64,000 bases of DNA from Mycobacterium paraffinicum (GCF_001907675.1 NZ_MPNT01000001.1:248001-312000), one strand, 5' to 3'. Positions 25,395-34,332 are shown, counted from the stretch's first letter. Notes: a model not told the origin generated them from the letters alone. Numbers and translations: made by a program.

Positions 25395-26531
25395 TCATTC
25401 GTCACCGAAGCGGTCGACCAGCGTCGACTTCCAGTACTGCCCGAGCTCCTTTCCGTCCGCGTCCAGCTTCCGCGCGACCAGATATCGGGAACCGACCCAG
25501 CCACGGTGCATGAATCGCCCGAAAGAGATGCGGGTGCCGGCCGAGCCGCACGCCGCAGGCAGCATCTTCAATTGTTCGAGGGATTCCCGCACACCCCGCG
25601 GCGACAGCGGTTTCGCCCCGGCTAATCCGTGCAGGACAACGGTTGCCAAGTCACGAAAGAGCAACGGAGCGTAGAACGCGGGCCGATGGCCGTACGCAGT
25701 CTCGTAATCATCGAGGAACTGTTGAGCGACCTGATTGCCCTCGTCGTACTGCTCGAGTCCGATCCAGCCTCTGGTTGCGTCCCACAGGTGCTCGTTGAAC
25801 GCAGTCTCGAATGCAGTGCCGATGTACCTAGGTGGGTCCCAGCCCAATTCGTCCAGAGCAGCGTTGATCCCAGCATGGCCGAGTCCAAATCCGCAGTGAA
25901 CAAGCGCTTCCGCTCCGGTGCGATGGATCCGTGCGATCACCTCCGATACATCCTGGCCCGTCTGCGATACGGTTTCCTCGGCCAGGATCGTGATGCCCTC
26001 AGCGCTGGCAGCGCGACGGAAGTTGTCCGCGTAGTTGAAGCCGATGTACGCCTGCTCGATCAGCAGTCCGACAGTCGAATGGCCGTGCTTCTTCAACATC
26101 TGCGCCCAGAAGATCGGCTCGTCGGTCATCGAACCGTTCGGCAGCACGAAGGTCCACTTGCCGAGCCACTCCTCCGAACCGCATACGCTGATGGCCGGCA
26201 CGCGGAACCGGCGTTCGATCTCAGGACGGAGAGGTATGGCGTTGTCGCTGATGCCCGGGCCGATGACGGCCAGGCACCCTTCGTCGACGAGCTCGCCGAA
26301 CGCGTCGATCACCGCCCTCACGTTGCCCCTCGGGAGACCCTGAACCGTCCTGGACACTAGCTCGATTGGCCGGTGAATGACCCCTGACTCAAAGCCTTTG
26401 CCGAACACCAACTCCATCGGCTGGGTATAGATCGTCTTGTCGTCGATCGCCGCGCTGCCTGCGATGTAGTCGGTCAGGAAACCGATTTTGATCGGTTCGA
26501 CCCCGGCCGCGTTGCTGGACATGTCAGACAT
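25395..26531 (-). CDS. Periplasmic-binding-protein-like (type I, Leu/Ile/Val class) without signal peptide
   Basis: 378 aa. The fold markers of the Peripla_BP_6 family are present: IKIGFLTDYIAGSA, VRAVIDAFGELVDEGCLAVIGPGISDNAIPL, VPAISVCGSEEW, VGLLIEQAYIGFNYADNFRRAASAEGITILAEETV, RIHRTGAEALVHCGFGLGHAG. The N-terminus (MSDMSSNAAGVEPIKIGF) has no signal peptide or lipobox, and no ABC permease or ATPase is nearby. It may be a cytoplasmic ligand sensor or binding protein rather than a transporter part. Start ATG 26531 has a weak ribosome-binding site. Confidence 0.78.
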   Translation of the reverse strand: MSDMSSNAAGVEPIKIGFLTDYIAGSAAIDDKTIYTQPMELVFGKGFESGVIHRPIELVSRTVQGLPRGNVRAVIDAFGELVDEGCLAVIGPGISDNAIPLRPEIERRFRVPAISVCGSEEWLGKWTFVLPNGSMTDEPIFWAQMLKKHGHSTVGLLIEQAYIGFNYADNFRRAASAEGITILAEETVSQTGQDVSEVIARIHRTGAEALVHCGFGLGHAGINAALDELGWDPPRYIGTAFETAFNEHLWDATRGWIGLEQYDEGNQVAQQFLDDYETAYGHRPAFYAPLLFRDLATVVLHGLAGAKPLSPRGVRESLEQLKMLPAACGSAGTRISFGRFMHRGWVGSRYLVARKLDADGKELGQYWKSTLVDRFGDE

Positions 26532-26662
26532 TCTTCACATCACGACAAGCGCGGCATGGCGCGCGGCCCCATTACGACAACTACGGTGCATTTCGGCCCG
26601 CGGGCGCATCGGCCTCGACCGCGGCCGCACCCCGATTGACCCATCTCAGACACCCGCCGTCG

Positions 26663-28123
26663 TCAGACGGGCCACCCCACAAGCTTTGTCTCCGTGAAGA
26701 TTTCGAGCCCCTCGATTCCGCACTGGCGGCCGATACCCGAACTCTTGTATCCGCCAAACGGCGCGTCCGCGCCGTACCAGATTCCACCATTGACACTCAG
26801 GGTGCCGGTCCGAATTCTGCGGGCGACCGCAAGCGCCCGGTCGAGATCGCCCGAATGGATGCCGCCGGAGAGGCCGTAAGTGCTGTCGTTGGCGATGCGA
26901 ACGGCGTCGTCGTCACCGTCATGAGCGATCACACACAGCACCGGGCCGAAGACCTCCTCCTGCGCAATGCGCATATCGTTGGTCACATTGGCGAACAGCG
27001 TCGGCTCAACGAAGAAGCCTTTCTCGAGGTGCGCCGGGATTCCCCCGCCGAACACGGTGGTAGCCCCCTGCTCTCGCGCGCTGTCGAACAAGCCGATGAT
27101 TCGCTGTTGCTGGGTCTGATTGATCTGCGGCCCCTGCATGTTCTCGAATACGCTGGGATCACCGTACTTCCAGTTCTCGAAACTGGTCTTGCAGATCTCG
27201 ACCGCTTCGTCGTACTTGTTGCGGGGCACCAGCAATCGAGAAGCCTGTGCGCACGCCTGACCGCCGTGGATGCACGCCATTGCCGCGGTGGCCAATACCT
27301 CCTCGAGCGGCGCGTCATCGAGCACGACGAGTGCCGACTTACCACCCAGCTCGAGGAACACGTCTTTGATGGTGGATGCCGCCGCCTCCATGATCCGACG
27401 TCCTGTAGCGGTCGACCCGGTGAAAGCGATCATGTCGACGTCGGGCGACCGGGTGAGTACCTCGCCGACCGCGTGGTCTCTCGAAGGCACCACATTGACG
27501 ACGCCTGGCGGGATCTCGGTTTTCTCGGCGATGAGTCGACCGATGCGGGTCGCGTTGAACGGGGTGTCGGGGGCCGGCTTCAGTACGCACGTATTTCCCA
27601 TGGCCAGGATTGGCCCGAGCTTGGTGAGAGTCAGCTCGGCGGGAAAGTTCCACGGGACGATGGCTCCGACGACGCCTTTCGGCTCCTTCCACACCACCCG
27701 CTCGGTTTGCATACCCCAACCGAGCGCGTCGGCCGGACCCAACGAGCGAGACCACTCGAACTTGTCGATCATTTCGCGTGGCCAGGTGATGGCGTGCTTG
27801 AGCGGCGCGTCGAGATGCGGGCCGTAGGTCAAGGCAATCGGGGCGCCCACCTCGGCGACGAGCTCCTGTCGAAGTTCTTCCTGCTCACTTTCCAGCGCCG
27901 CCTGAAGCTGATCGAGACAACGCTTGCGAAGTTCCGTGTCGGTCGCCCAGGAGGTGTTGTCGAAGGCGTTCCGTGCGGCGGCCACCGCGTTCGCCATATC
28001 CGACGCCGAACCGTTGGCAACTTGTCCCAACGACTCCTCGGTCGTCGGATTGATGTTGTCGAAGACGCTTCCGCCCTCTGCCTCAACGAGTTTGCCGTCG
28101 ATCAGCATGCGCATTTCACCCAT
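26663..28123 (-). CDS. Aldehyde dehydrogenase (NAD(P)+)
   Basis: 486 aa. Complete ALDH: PWNF with Asn159, FTGSTATG cofactor loop, ELGGKS with general base Glu258, and catalytic Cys291 in HGGQACAQASR (family usual is N-x-G-Q-x-C, so His replaces Asn three residues earlier). FGGYKSSGIGR and a C-terminal tail follow. Oxidises an aldehyde to the acid, perhaps a P450- or dehydrogenase-made side-chain aldehyde. ATG 28123 is seven bases from TAGGCT (28131-28136), consistent with a leaderless transcript; ATG 28114 is the alternative start. Confidence 0.92.
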   Translation of the reverse strand: MGEMRMLIDGKLVEAEGGSVFDNINPTTEESLGQVANGSASDMANAVAAARNAFDNTSWATDTELRKRCLDQLQAALESEQEELRQELVAEVGAPIALTYGPHLDAPLKHAITWPREMIDKFEWSRSLGPADALGWGMQTERVVWKEPKGVVGAIVPWNFPAELTLTKLGPILAMGNTCVLKPAPDTPFNATRIGRLIAEKTEIPPGVVNVVPSRDHAVGEVLTRSPDVDMIAFTGSTATGRRIMEAAASTIKDVFLELGGKSALVVLDDAPLEEVLATAAMACIHGGQACAQASRLLVPRNKYDEAVEICKTSFENWKYGDPSVFENMQGPQINQTQQQRIIGLFDSAREQGATTVFGGGIPAHLEKGFFVEPTLFANVTNDMRIAQEEVFGPVLCVIAHDGDDDAVRIANDSTYGLSGGIHSGDLDRALAVARRIRTGTLSVNGGIWYGADAPFGGYKSSGIGRQCGIEGLEIFTETKLVGWPV

Positions 28124-28471
28124 GGGAAGCAGCCTAACCAAATTAGTAATGGATATTCAATAATTCCTGAGCAGTTGTTTTTGCCAAGGGCGATCGTCGA
28201 AGTGAACGAGCACGAACGGTCGGCACGCCCCGGCGTCGAGCAAACGGGCTCAGCGATCGCTGTGCGGTCCTCCTCCTGCACGCAAGCTAGCTGGAGAATC
28301 AGCCCGGACCAGGAGGTGCCGTCACCCTGAGCCACTCCCGCGCGATACCGAGCGCCCTCGTGCCCTGGAACGCCTCACGAGGTCAGCGTTGATCGCGAAC
28401 GTCGTTGGCCTCCGTAGGAAGAGCAGCCGTTGCCATGCACGCTCGTCACCCGCGAGCGATTCAGGCGTGTG
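28124..28471 (-). promoter_or_regulatory. 348-bp intergenic region with predicted promoter for the aldehyde dehydrogenase
   Basis: TAGGCT on the minus strand at 28136-28131 is a good mycobacterial -10, seven bases before ATG. An AT-rich stretch (CCATTACTAATTTGG) lies upstream. No supported gene in the rest of the region. Confidence 0.5.
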
Positions 28472-29674
28472 CTACGCGGCGGATTTCTCCAGGATGTGCA
28501 CGCCACATGTTGAGCCGAGACCGATGACATGAGCCAGACCGACGACCGCATTCGGGATCTGCCTGGGGCCGGCCTCCCCACGGAGGTGGTGGCAGATCTC
28601 CCAGACATTCGCGATTCCGGTCGCCGCGATCGGGTGTCCTTTCGACTCGAGGCCACCCGACACGTTGACCGGTGTCTTGCCCTCCCTGGTTGGTGCTCCA
28701 GACTCGAAGAAATCCACAGCGCCGCCCTCGGGGCAGAGCATCAGGTTGTCGTAGTGGACCAACTCGGCGGTGGCGAAGCAGTCGTGCAGTTCGACGAGGT
28801 CGAGATCTTCGGGACTGACGCCTGCTTGTTCGTAGGCCAGCTTCGCGGCGTTCCGGGTCAGCGTGTTGATGTTGGGCAGGACTTGGCAGCCCTCCTCCCA
28901 TGGGTCGGTCGTCAGGACCGACGCCGACACCTTCACCGCCCGCTTCCGCTGTTCGGCTGACATCGTTTTGAGCCGTTCCCCGCTGACCAGGACCGCGGCC
29001 GCCGCACCGTCGCAGTTCGCCGAGCACATGGCGCGGGTATTCGGGTATGCCATCATCGGCTCGGCCATGATCTGCTCGACAGTCATCGACTTCGTGTACG
29101 CGGCAAGCGGATTGAGCGTCGAGTGATCGTGGTTCTTCGCCGATATCCGGGCGAACAACTCGAAACTCACTTCCCCGTACCGGTGGCCGTATTCCAGGCC
29201 AACCTGTGCGAAAACGCCTGGCATTGCGGCCGTACCGATTCGGCCGTCGAGCGGCGCAACGGCACCAAACCGTCCCTTCGGCACCCAACGGTCTTCACTG
29301 GGCGCCTCGGCGAGACCGAGCATGCCTGCCCCTGAGAGCTTTTCGGCACCGACCGCTAGACCGATCTCAGTCTCCCCGGCCTTCAACGCCATCATCACCG
29401 TCCGCAGCGCAGTGGCGCCGGTCGCGCACGCGTTCGCCACGTTGAATACCGGTATTCCGGTCTGGCCAACCTGCTTCTGCACATCCTGGCCGAGTCCGGT
29501 TCCCATGCCCGACAGGTTTCCGGCCGCAATCACGCCGATGTCGCGAATGGATACACCCCCGTCAGCCAACGCGCCCAACGTCGCCTCGGAAGCCAAGTCA
29601 ACGACATCCAGCGTGGGGTGTTTTCCGAACTTCGTCATGTTGATACCGAGAATGTAAATGTCGTCGGCCGCCAT
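28472..29674 (-). CDS. SCP2-type thiolase / lipid-transfer protein
   Basis: 400 aa; AGAGGT five bases before ATG 29674. NVANACATGATALRTVMMALKAGETEIGLAVGAEKLSGAG carries the nucleophilic cysteine of the thiolase fold. VELHDCFATAELVHYDNLMLCPEGGA, SGGLESKGHPIAATGIANVWEICHHLRGEAG and HVIGLGSTCGVHILEK follow. The SKGHPxxATG and HDCFA motifs define the SCPx/Ltp branch rather than FadA. Probably cleaves a 3-oxoacyl-CoA together with the adjacent DUF35 protein. It keeps the active cysteine, unlike the Ltp2-like protein at 52259. Confidence 0.88.
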   Translation of the reverse strand: MAADDIYILGINMTKFGKHPTLDVVDLASEATLGALADGGVSIRDIGVIAAGNLSGMGTGLGQDVQKQVGQTGIPVFNVANACATGATALRTVMMALKAGETEIGLAVGAEKLSGAGMLGLAEAPSEDRWVPKGRFGAVAPLDGRIGTAAMPGVFAQVGLEYGHRYGEVSFELFARISAKNHDHSTLNPLAAYTKSMTVEQIMAEPMMAYPNTRAMCSANCDGAAAAVLVSGERLKTMSAEQRKRAVKVSASVLTTDPWEEGCQVLPNINTLTRNAAKLAYEQAGVSPEDLDLVELHDCFATAELVHYDNLMLCPEGGAVDFFESGAPTREGKTPVNVSGGLESKGHPIAATGIANVWEICHHLRGEAGPRQIPNAVVGLAHVIGLGSTCGVHILEKSAA

Positions 29675-29716
29675 CGATACCTCTTATTTCGACTCAGAAA
29701 GAGAAAGCACTACGTG

Positions 29717-30118
29717 TTACGCGACGTTGATCGGCTCGAAGCCGAACCCCACAGCCTCGACGCCGTCCCCGTCCTTACCGATCGAATACGTCGCCAACCG
29801 GAGCTTCATACCGGTCTTGATGTGGTCGGGGTGGGGTTCGATGTTGATCACGTTTCCCCGCACGCTTGTGCCATCGCAGTCGATGACGCCGGCGACGAAG
29901 GGAACGGGAATCCCGGGCATGGCGAAATTGACGATCGTGAACGTTCGCAGTATGCCGGTCTGCGCCACCCTCGCGATCTCGAATCTTGTTCCACCGCAAC
30001 TGGCACACGCGTTGCGGCGGTCGAAGAATTGGGCACCGCACGACGCGCACTTGTGGGTTACCAGATGCGGATCGTCACCGAGCACCAAATAGTCGACCAG
30101 TGGCACAGGCGCTGTCAT
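29717..30118 (-). CDS. DUF35 (Zn-ribbon plus OB-fold) acyl-CoA-associated protein
   Basis: 133 aa. Zinc ribbon Cys24-x2-Cys27...Cys38-x2-Cys41 followed by an OB-fold (ILRTFTIVNFAMPG..PFVAGVIDCDGTSVRGNVI). DUF35 proteins bind SCP2-type thiolases or aldolases and help seat the acyl-CoA. Located 42 bases upstream of the thiolase gene, so the two probably form a complex. Confidence 0.88.
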   Translation of the reverse strand: MTAPVPLVDYLVLGDDPHLVTHKCASCGAQFFDRRNACASCGGTRFEIARVAQTGILRTFTIVNFAMPGIPVPFVAGVIDCDGTSVRGNVINIEPHPDHIKTGMKLRLATYSIGKDGDGVEAVGFGFEPINVA

Positions 30119-30151
30119 GACGGACCATCCTCGCGGCGACGCACCATTTCG

Positions 30152-31198
30152 TTACGCACTTTCCAGCGCCCCGGTCACGGCAGAACTAGTCAACGCCTTG
30201 CCTTCCAGTCCGGCGGCGACGAAGAGATCAGCGATCTCCTTGCGCCCTGCTTCGCCGAGGCGCGCTTGAGGCGGACGCGAATACGGATAGTCGCCTACCG
30301 GCAGGCCAATCGTGCTCGCCGCAACCTTCACCACTTCACCCCAATGCGTGAGATACCCAGGCCTGCCTGGGAACTCGCCAAATTTTGGCGACAACGGCAT
30401 TCCGCCAACGTTTGCGCCGCGGTGAGCGCGCGCCTCGTCCAGCTTCCCGTCCCAGATCAGCTGCCAGTAAGCGCTGAACCACTTGTTGTCCGCGCTCTCG
30501 TACAGCCACGCGATGTTCCCGAGCTGTCCGGAACAGACGATGCCCTGTTGTAACCAGCCCGCCTCGTAGACCAGCGTGTCGCACTCCCAAATGGCGATGT
30601 CGGGAGCTAGCGCGTGCAGCACCGTGGTGTTCACCGTGCTGTCCATTACGCCCTCCTTGACGGCCACCACGGCGGGAACGGCGTGATGGACAGCGGCCAT
30701 CTCCTCACCCGTCATGACGTAACCGGACGAATTACTGTTGAACATGCCCAAGGCGATGTCTGTTCGATCGGCGACATATTGGAAGAAGCGCTTTACCCCC
30801 TCGCCGCCGTGCACCTCCATCGTCGGCGTCTGGATGAAGGCGATGTCGGCGCCGTTCTCCTGGGCGTGCAGCGTCAACTCGGCCACGTCCTTGGCGCATT
30901 CGGCGGTCGTGCAGGCCTGGATCACCACAGCGGGATTGATTGCGCGCGCCTCCTCTACCGCGACCTCGAGGAGTCGCTTGCGCTCATCGAGCGTCAACGC
31001 CCACCATTCGGCACACCCGCTGGTCAGCCACAGCATGTTGTGGCCGAGGTCGCCGATGCAATAACGAATCAGCACGCGGTAGGCATCCCAATCGATGTCG
31101 TCGCCGTCTTTACCGCTGAACGGCGTGAAGAGCGAGTCTCCGATTCCGTGTAGACCGCCGTCCTTCACCCACTGTTGCGCATCGCGTGCCGCGACCAT
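30152..31198 (-). CDS. DapA-family (dihydrodipicolinate synthase-like) aldolase/lyase
   Basis: 348 aa; AGGAGGT precedes ATG 31198. TIM-barrel class I aldolase with Schiff-base Lys181 in VVAVKEGVM. The motif that is YNVP in DHDPS reads MFNSNSSGY, so the catalytic Tyr is Phe153. GIGDSLFTPFSGKDGDDIDWDAYRVLIRYCI matches the N-terminal DapA pattern. True lysine biosynthesis is unlikely from the context. A retro-aldol or hydratase-aldolase on a pyruvate-containing ring-cleavage product is more plausible (inference). Confidence 0.82.
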   Translation of the reverse strand: MVAARDAQQWVKDGGLHGIGDSLFTPFSGKDGDDIDWDAYRVLIRYCIGDLGHNMLWLTSGCAEWWALTLDERKRLLEVAVEEARAINPAVVIQACTTAECAKDVAELTLHAQENGADIAFIQTPTMEVHGGEGVKRFFQYVADRTDIALGMFNSNSSGYVMTGEEMAAVHHAVPAVVAVKEGVMDSTVNTTVLHALAPDIAIWECDTLVYEAGWLQQGIVCSGQLGNIAWLYESADNKWFSAYWQLIWDGKLDEARAHRGANVGGMPLSPKFGEFPGRPGYLTHWGEVVKVAASTIGLPVGDYPYSRPPQARLGEAGRKEIADLFVAAGLEGKALTSSAVTGALESA

Positions 31199-31240
31199 GG
31201 TGTACCTCCTGTCATCCCAGATACCGCCGTGCCATCGCCC

Positions 31241-32401
31241 TCAGACGAGTGGTGTGACCTCAGCGGGGTCGAAGTTGAAGACCTCGAGCGCGTTCTCGCG
31301 GAACACCTTTCGTGCGATGGCAGGGTCCGCAATGAGCTTGGCCTGCTCGGCGACGACCTCGCGCGAGTGCGGATACGTTCCCTCTTCGTGCGGATAGTCG
31401 TTGCCGAACATCAGCATCGACGGGCCGGTGAGCGCGATGTTGCCGATTCCTACGGTGTCTCTGGCGAACGTGGAATGGACTTGGCGCTTCGCGTAGTAGC
31501 TAGGCGGATGCTCGAGGTCGGGATAGACGGACGGCTGACCCTTCTGACCGCCGTACGACACGAATTCGTCGTAGCGGCGGAAGGCGATGTCGGAGTTGTC
31601 CATTGTCTCGTTGGTCCACGCCATCCAGCCCACATTGAACTCCACCAGCACCACGTGGATTCCCGGATGGTCGGCGAGCACTCCAGAGGTCGCGAGCAGG
31701 GTGGCGACCTGGGGGGCCATCGACTGGATGTAGAGGTTGTTGGCGACCGTCGCACCGGGCCCGCGGAATGCCCGCATCGGATGTCCGGTCCCCTGGTGCA
31801 TGGCCACCGGAAGGCCGGTGCGCTCGATCGCATCCCACATGGGACCCCACTGCCGGTGATTCCACATCGGGTTGGCCATCGCCGGCAGCATGATCGCACC
31901 CAGCCCGATCTCGGCTATGTGTTCAACCTCCGCGACCGCCATCTCTGGAGTCCACGTCGGCACGATGCCGGCACAACAAAACCGCGGCGAGTGCCGGTGC
32001 AATTGGTCGAAGATGTAATCGTTGTAGATGCGGCAACTGGCCTGACCACCCTCGGCGCTCTCCAGCATCCAGACCTGAAGGGCGATGGTCGGAAAGATGC
32101 ACTCGCCCGCAACGCCGTCTTCCCGCATGACTTCGAGTCGCTTCTCGGGCTTCAGGACCGCCAACCGGTCCTCCTCGGCCTGCATGTCCTTCTGAAACGC
32201 GTGCTGGCCGTTCATGATGAGACTCCAGCCACCGTCGCCCGAGGACGCGAGCCCGTGCATCGCCTGATCCTTCAGCGAAGCGGGCAGATTCGACGACCAC
32301 AGGTCGCGCGGCTCGTTGACGTGCGAGTCCGCTGAGATGAATCCGATCGAGGTGATCGAATCGTCGGTTTGCGGCGCCTCGGGCGCCACGACGTTCGTCA
32401 T
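31241..32401 (-). CDS. Amidohydrolase-2 family protein (divergent member)
   Basis: 386 aa. ISADSHVNEPRDLW gives the Asp-x-His-x2-Glu metal motif, then MREDGVAGECIFPTIALQ, MHQGTGHPMRAF (His), LVEFNVGWMAW and MFGNDYPHEEGTYPHS with the catalytic Asp. It belongs to the same family as the 17025, 32433 and 53883 genes but is a different subgroup, shorter and with SADSH instead of SxDDH. Lies 31 bases downstream of the next amidohydrolase on the same strand. Confidence 0.82.
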   Translation of the reverse strand: MTNVVAPEAPQTDDSITSIGFISADSHVNEPRDLWSSNLPASLKDQAMHGLASSGDGGWSLIMNGQHAFQKDMQAEEDRLAVLKPEKRLEVMREDGVAGECIFPTIALQVWMLESAEGGQASCRIYNDYIFDQLHRHSPRFCCAGIVPTWTPEMAVAEVEHIAEIGLGAIMLPAMANPMWNHRQWGPMWDAIERTGLPVAMHQGTGHPMRAFRGPGATVANNLYIQSMAPQVATLLATSGVLADHPGIHVVLVEFNVGWMAWTNETMDNSDIAFRRYDEFVSYGGQKGQPSVYPDLEHPPSYYAKRQVHSTFARDTVGIGNIALTGPSMLMFGNDYPHEEGTYPHSREVVAEQAKLIADPAIARKVFRENALEVFNFDPAEVTPLV

Positions 32402-32432
32402 ATTTGTTCCCTTCCTCAGAAGCCGGTCGGGG

Positions 32433-33704
32433 TCACCAGACTCCGATTCCGGCGGCCTCGTTTTGCTTCTTCCACTCGGCGCGCGGCATCCGGTTCACGT
32501 CGACGTCGGTGGCCTTGGCGCGAAGCGCGCCAACGGTGGCCTCCTCACGCGGCGTGTATTTGAATGGATCCCAGTCGAAGAACCGGCACGCGTTCTCGAA
32601 GGTGATCTTGTTGATTTCCTCTGGAGTGCAGCCGGCATCCATGAACTCACCCCAGGCCAGCTCGGGGGAATAGGGCCACGTCGTGTCGGTGTGCGGGTAG
32701 TCGCACTCCCAGGCGATGTTGTCGATGCCGATTCGATCGCGCAGCCTGAGTCCGGCCGGATCGGTGATATAGCACGCCAAAATGTGCTCGCGGAAGATAT
32801 CGGACGGCTTCTTGCCGTTGAAGTCATTACCGTGGTCGAGCCAGGATTGGTTGTCGACGTGGCGATCGATCCGGTCCATGTAGAACGGGATCCAGCCGAT
32901 TCCGCCCTCGGACAGGGCTACCTTCAAGTCCGGGAAGTTTCGCAACGTGGGCCCGAAGAGCAGATCCTGCGCCGTGATCGCACTGATCTGGCAGGCGAGC
33001 ACCATCATGTGGTCGACCGGGGCCTCCTTCGGCGTCTGGATGACGTCGTAGCCGGCACCGATGTGCAGGCAGAGCACCATGTTCTCGTCACACAACGCCT
33101 TGAGCATCGGATCCCAGTAGCCGGACAGGAAGCTCGGGTAACCCTTGCTGTGCGGGGTCTCGAGGAAGGACATCGCCTTGTGGCCCTTTTTGCCCATCCG
33201 GTGGACCTCGGCCGCCGCCAGTTCCACGTCCCACATCGGGACGACGCCCTGCGGGATGAATCGTCCCGGGTACTCAGCACACCATTCGTCGACGACCCAG
33301 TCGTTGTATGCCTGCAGCATGATGTACGCCAACGGCTTGTCCGGCGCCTCGGCAAATGTCCGCGCATTGAACCCCGCCATGGTCGGGAAGTTCAGCGACG
33401 CCAGCATGCCGTTGGCGTCCATGTCCCGCACCCGCGCGTGGACGTCGAAACATCCCGGCCTCAGTTCCGACAGACTGCCCGCGTTGAAGCCCCACTCGTT
33501 CTTGGGCCATCCAACGGTCGCGCCCAGCCCCAGCAGGGTCGAGGCTTTGTCGCCCTGAAAAACCCACTCGTCGATGCCGTGCTCGTTGCGGATGAGCTTG
33601 GGCGCCTGATCCTTGTATTTCTCGGGCACGTGGTTGTCGTACATGTCGGGCGGCTCGATGTAGTGATCGTCGATGCTGACCATGATCATGTCGTTCATTT
33701 CCAT
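32433..33704 (-). CDS. Amidohydrolase-2 family protein
   Basis: 423 aa from ATG 33704, with AGGAG seven bases upstream. SIDDHYIEPPDMYDNHVPEKYKDQAPK, PGCFDVHARVRDMDANGMLASLNFPT, LCLHIGAGYD, ALSEGGIGWIPFYMDRIDRH and ECDYPHTDTTWP match the homologue at 17025 block for block. First gene of a long minus-strand run that may extend to 23682. Divergent from the P450-ferredoxin pair across a 628-bp gap. Confidence 0.85.
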   Translation of the reverse strand: MEMNDMIMVSIDDHYIEPPDMYDNHVPEKYKDQAPKLIRNEHGIDEWVFQGDKASTLLGLGATVGWPKNEWGFNAGSLSELRPGCFDVHARVRDMDANGMLASLNFPTMAGFNARTFAEAPDKPLAYIMLQAYNDWVVDEWCAEYPGRFIPQGVVPMWDVELAAAEVHRMGKKGHKAMSFLETPHSKGYPSFLSGYWDPMLKALCDENMVLCLHIGAGYDVIQTPKEAPVDHMMVLACQISAITAQDLLFGPTLRNFPDLKVALSEGGIGWIPFYMDRIDRHVDNQSWLDHGNDFNGKKPSDIFREHILACYITDPAGLRLRDRIGIDNIAWECDYPHTDTTWPYSPELAWGEFMDAGCTPEEINKITFENACRFFDWDPFKYTPREEATVGALRAKATDVDVNRMPRAEWKKQNEAAGIGVW

Positions 33705-33901
33705 GGGAAGCTCCTGTCGTGTGTGGCCCAAAATGGACCGAGATCACTTGAGGTGTTTGGTAGCCGTCCGCTCGTAAGGCGCCTGGGCCGTTCGACGTCG
33801 GAAGCGGCGCTGACAGCCGTCAGCATTCGCCTCCTGGCGGTGCGATCCGCCGCGTCGAACACGCCACCCGCGCCCGTGCCGCCACAGGTTCGCGCGCGAA
33901 A

Positions 33902-33923
33902 GGTCACTTCACGGTCACTTCAC
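33902..33923. repeat. Perfect 11-bp tandem repeat GGTCACTTCAC x2
   Basis: Two abutting identical copies, 33902-33912 and 33913-33923, about 200 bases upstream of the minus-strand amidohydrolase. An 11-bp period places both copies on one face of the DNA, as expected for a dimeric or response-regulator-type site. Confidence 0.55.
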
Positions 33924-34167
33924 AACCCCATCCCGGCCCGCAGGTCGAGAGCTGAAACCAAGTAACAGCCTCTTTTCTATACTAATTCGGGAACTCTGTC
34001 GAGTACCCCCGATGGGAGCCGTACACCCGACCGGACCTCCGAGGGTGGCGGGCACTCACCTGGGAGAACTGCCGGCGTCGGCGAATCCACCTGCTCCGGG
34101 GGCTTTAATGGCCTCCCCGTCGATACCGTCACCGGCAGGCATTCGAGCGGATTCCACCCGCACTACA

Positions 34168-34194
34168 TTGACTTTTCTAGTCACCTATTATAAT
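34168..34194 (+). promoter_or_regulatory. Promoter with embedded TTTCTAG element, upstream of P450
   Basis: TTGACT (34168-34173) and TATAAT (34189-34194) with a 15-base spacer. TTTCTAGT directly follows the -35. The string TTGACTTTTCTAGT is identical to minus-strand 13046-13033. The P450 start lies about 139 bases downstream. Confidence 0.5.
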
Positions 34195-34332
34195 CTCCAT
34201 CAACCCCAAGTTTGAGCTTCTAGCCCCGCCAGGGCACGCACGCCAGCGGGACGGGGGTACGGTGCTCGCGCGGCATTGCATATCTGACGCCAGCACGGGG
34301 CACCGAATTGAATAGACACGAGGAGAGTGCAC

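Larger units (their letters stand above)
33705..34332. other. 628-bp divergent intergenic region
   Basis: No convincing gene; short frames here have no start context or protein character. It contains an 11-bp tandem repeat (33902-33923), a TTTCTA/CTAATTCGG block (33974-33990) resembling other promoters in the window, and a strong plus-strand promoter (34168-34194). Confidence 0.5.

Noticed and set aside
26636..28330. 564-codon open frame antisense to the aldehyde dehydrogenase
   Set aside because: Shadow of the ALDH gene; no motif, and it would cover the well-supported ALDH promoter.
30152..31198. Housekeeping dihydrodipicolinate synthase for lysine biosynthesis
   Set aside because: The YNVP tyrosine is missing and all neighbours are catabolic, so the lysine role was not assigned.
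31175..32335. 386-codon open frame antisense to the 31241 amidohydrolase
   Set aside because: Shadow frame; the opposite strand carries complete metal-binding motifs.
33695..33907. 70-codon minus-strand ORF upstream of the amidohydrolase
   Set aside because: No start context; overlaps the amidohydrolase start and its ribosome-binding site.
32316..33965. 549-codon open frame antisense to the amidohydrolase at 32433
   Set aside because: Same GC-driven mirror effect; repetitive Val/Arg/Asp composition and no start signal.
34012..34215. 67-codon ORF in the large intergenic gap
   Set aside because: Pro/Ala/Ser-rich without a ribosome-binding site, and it overlaps the predicted P450 promoter.
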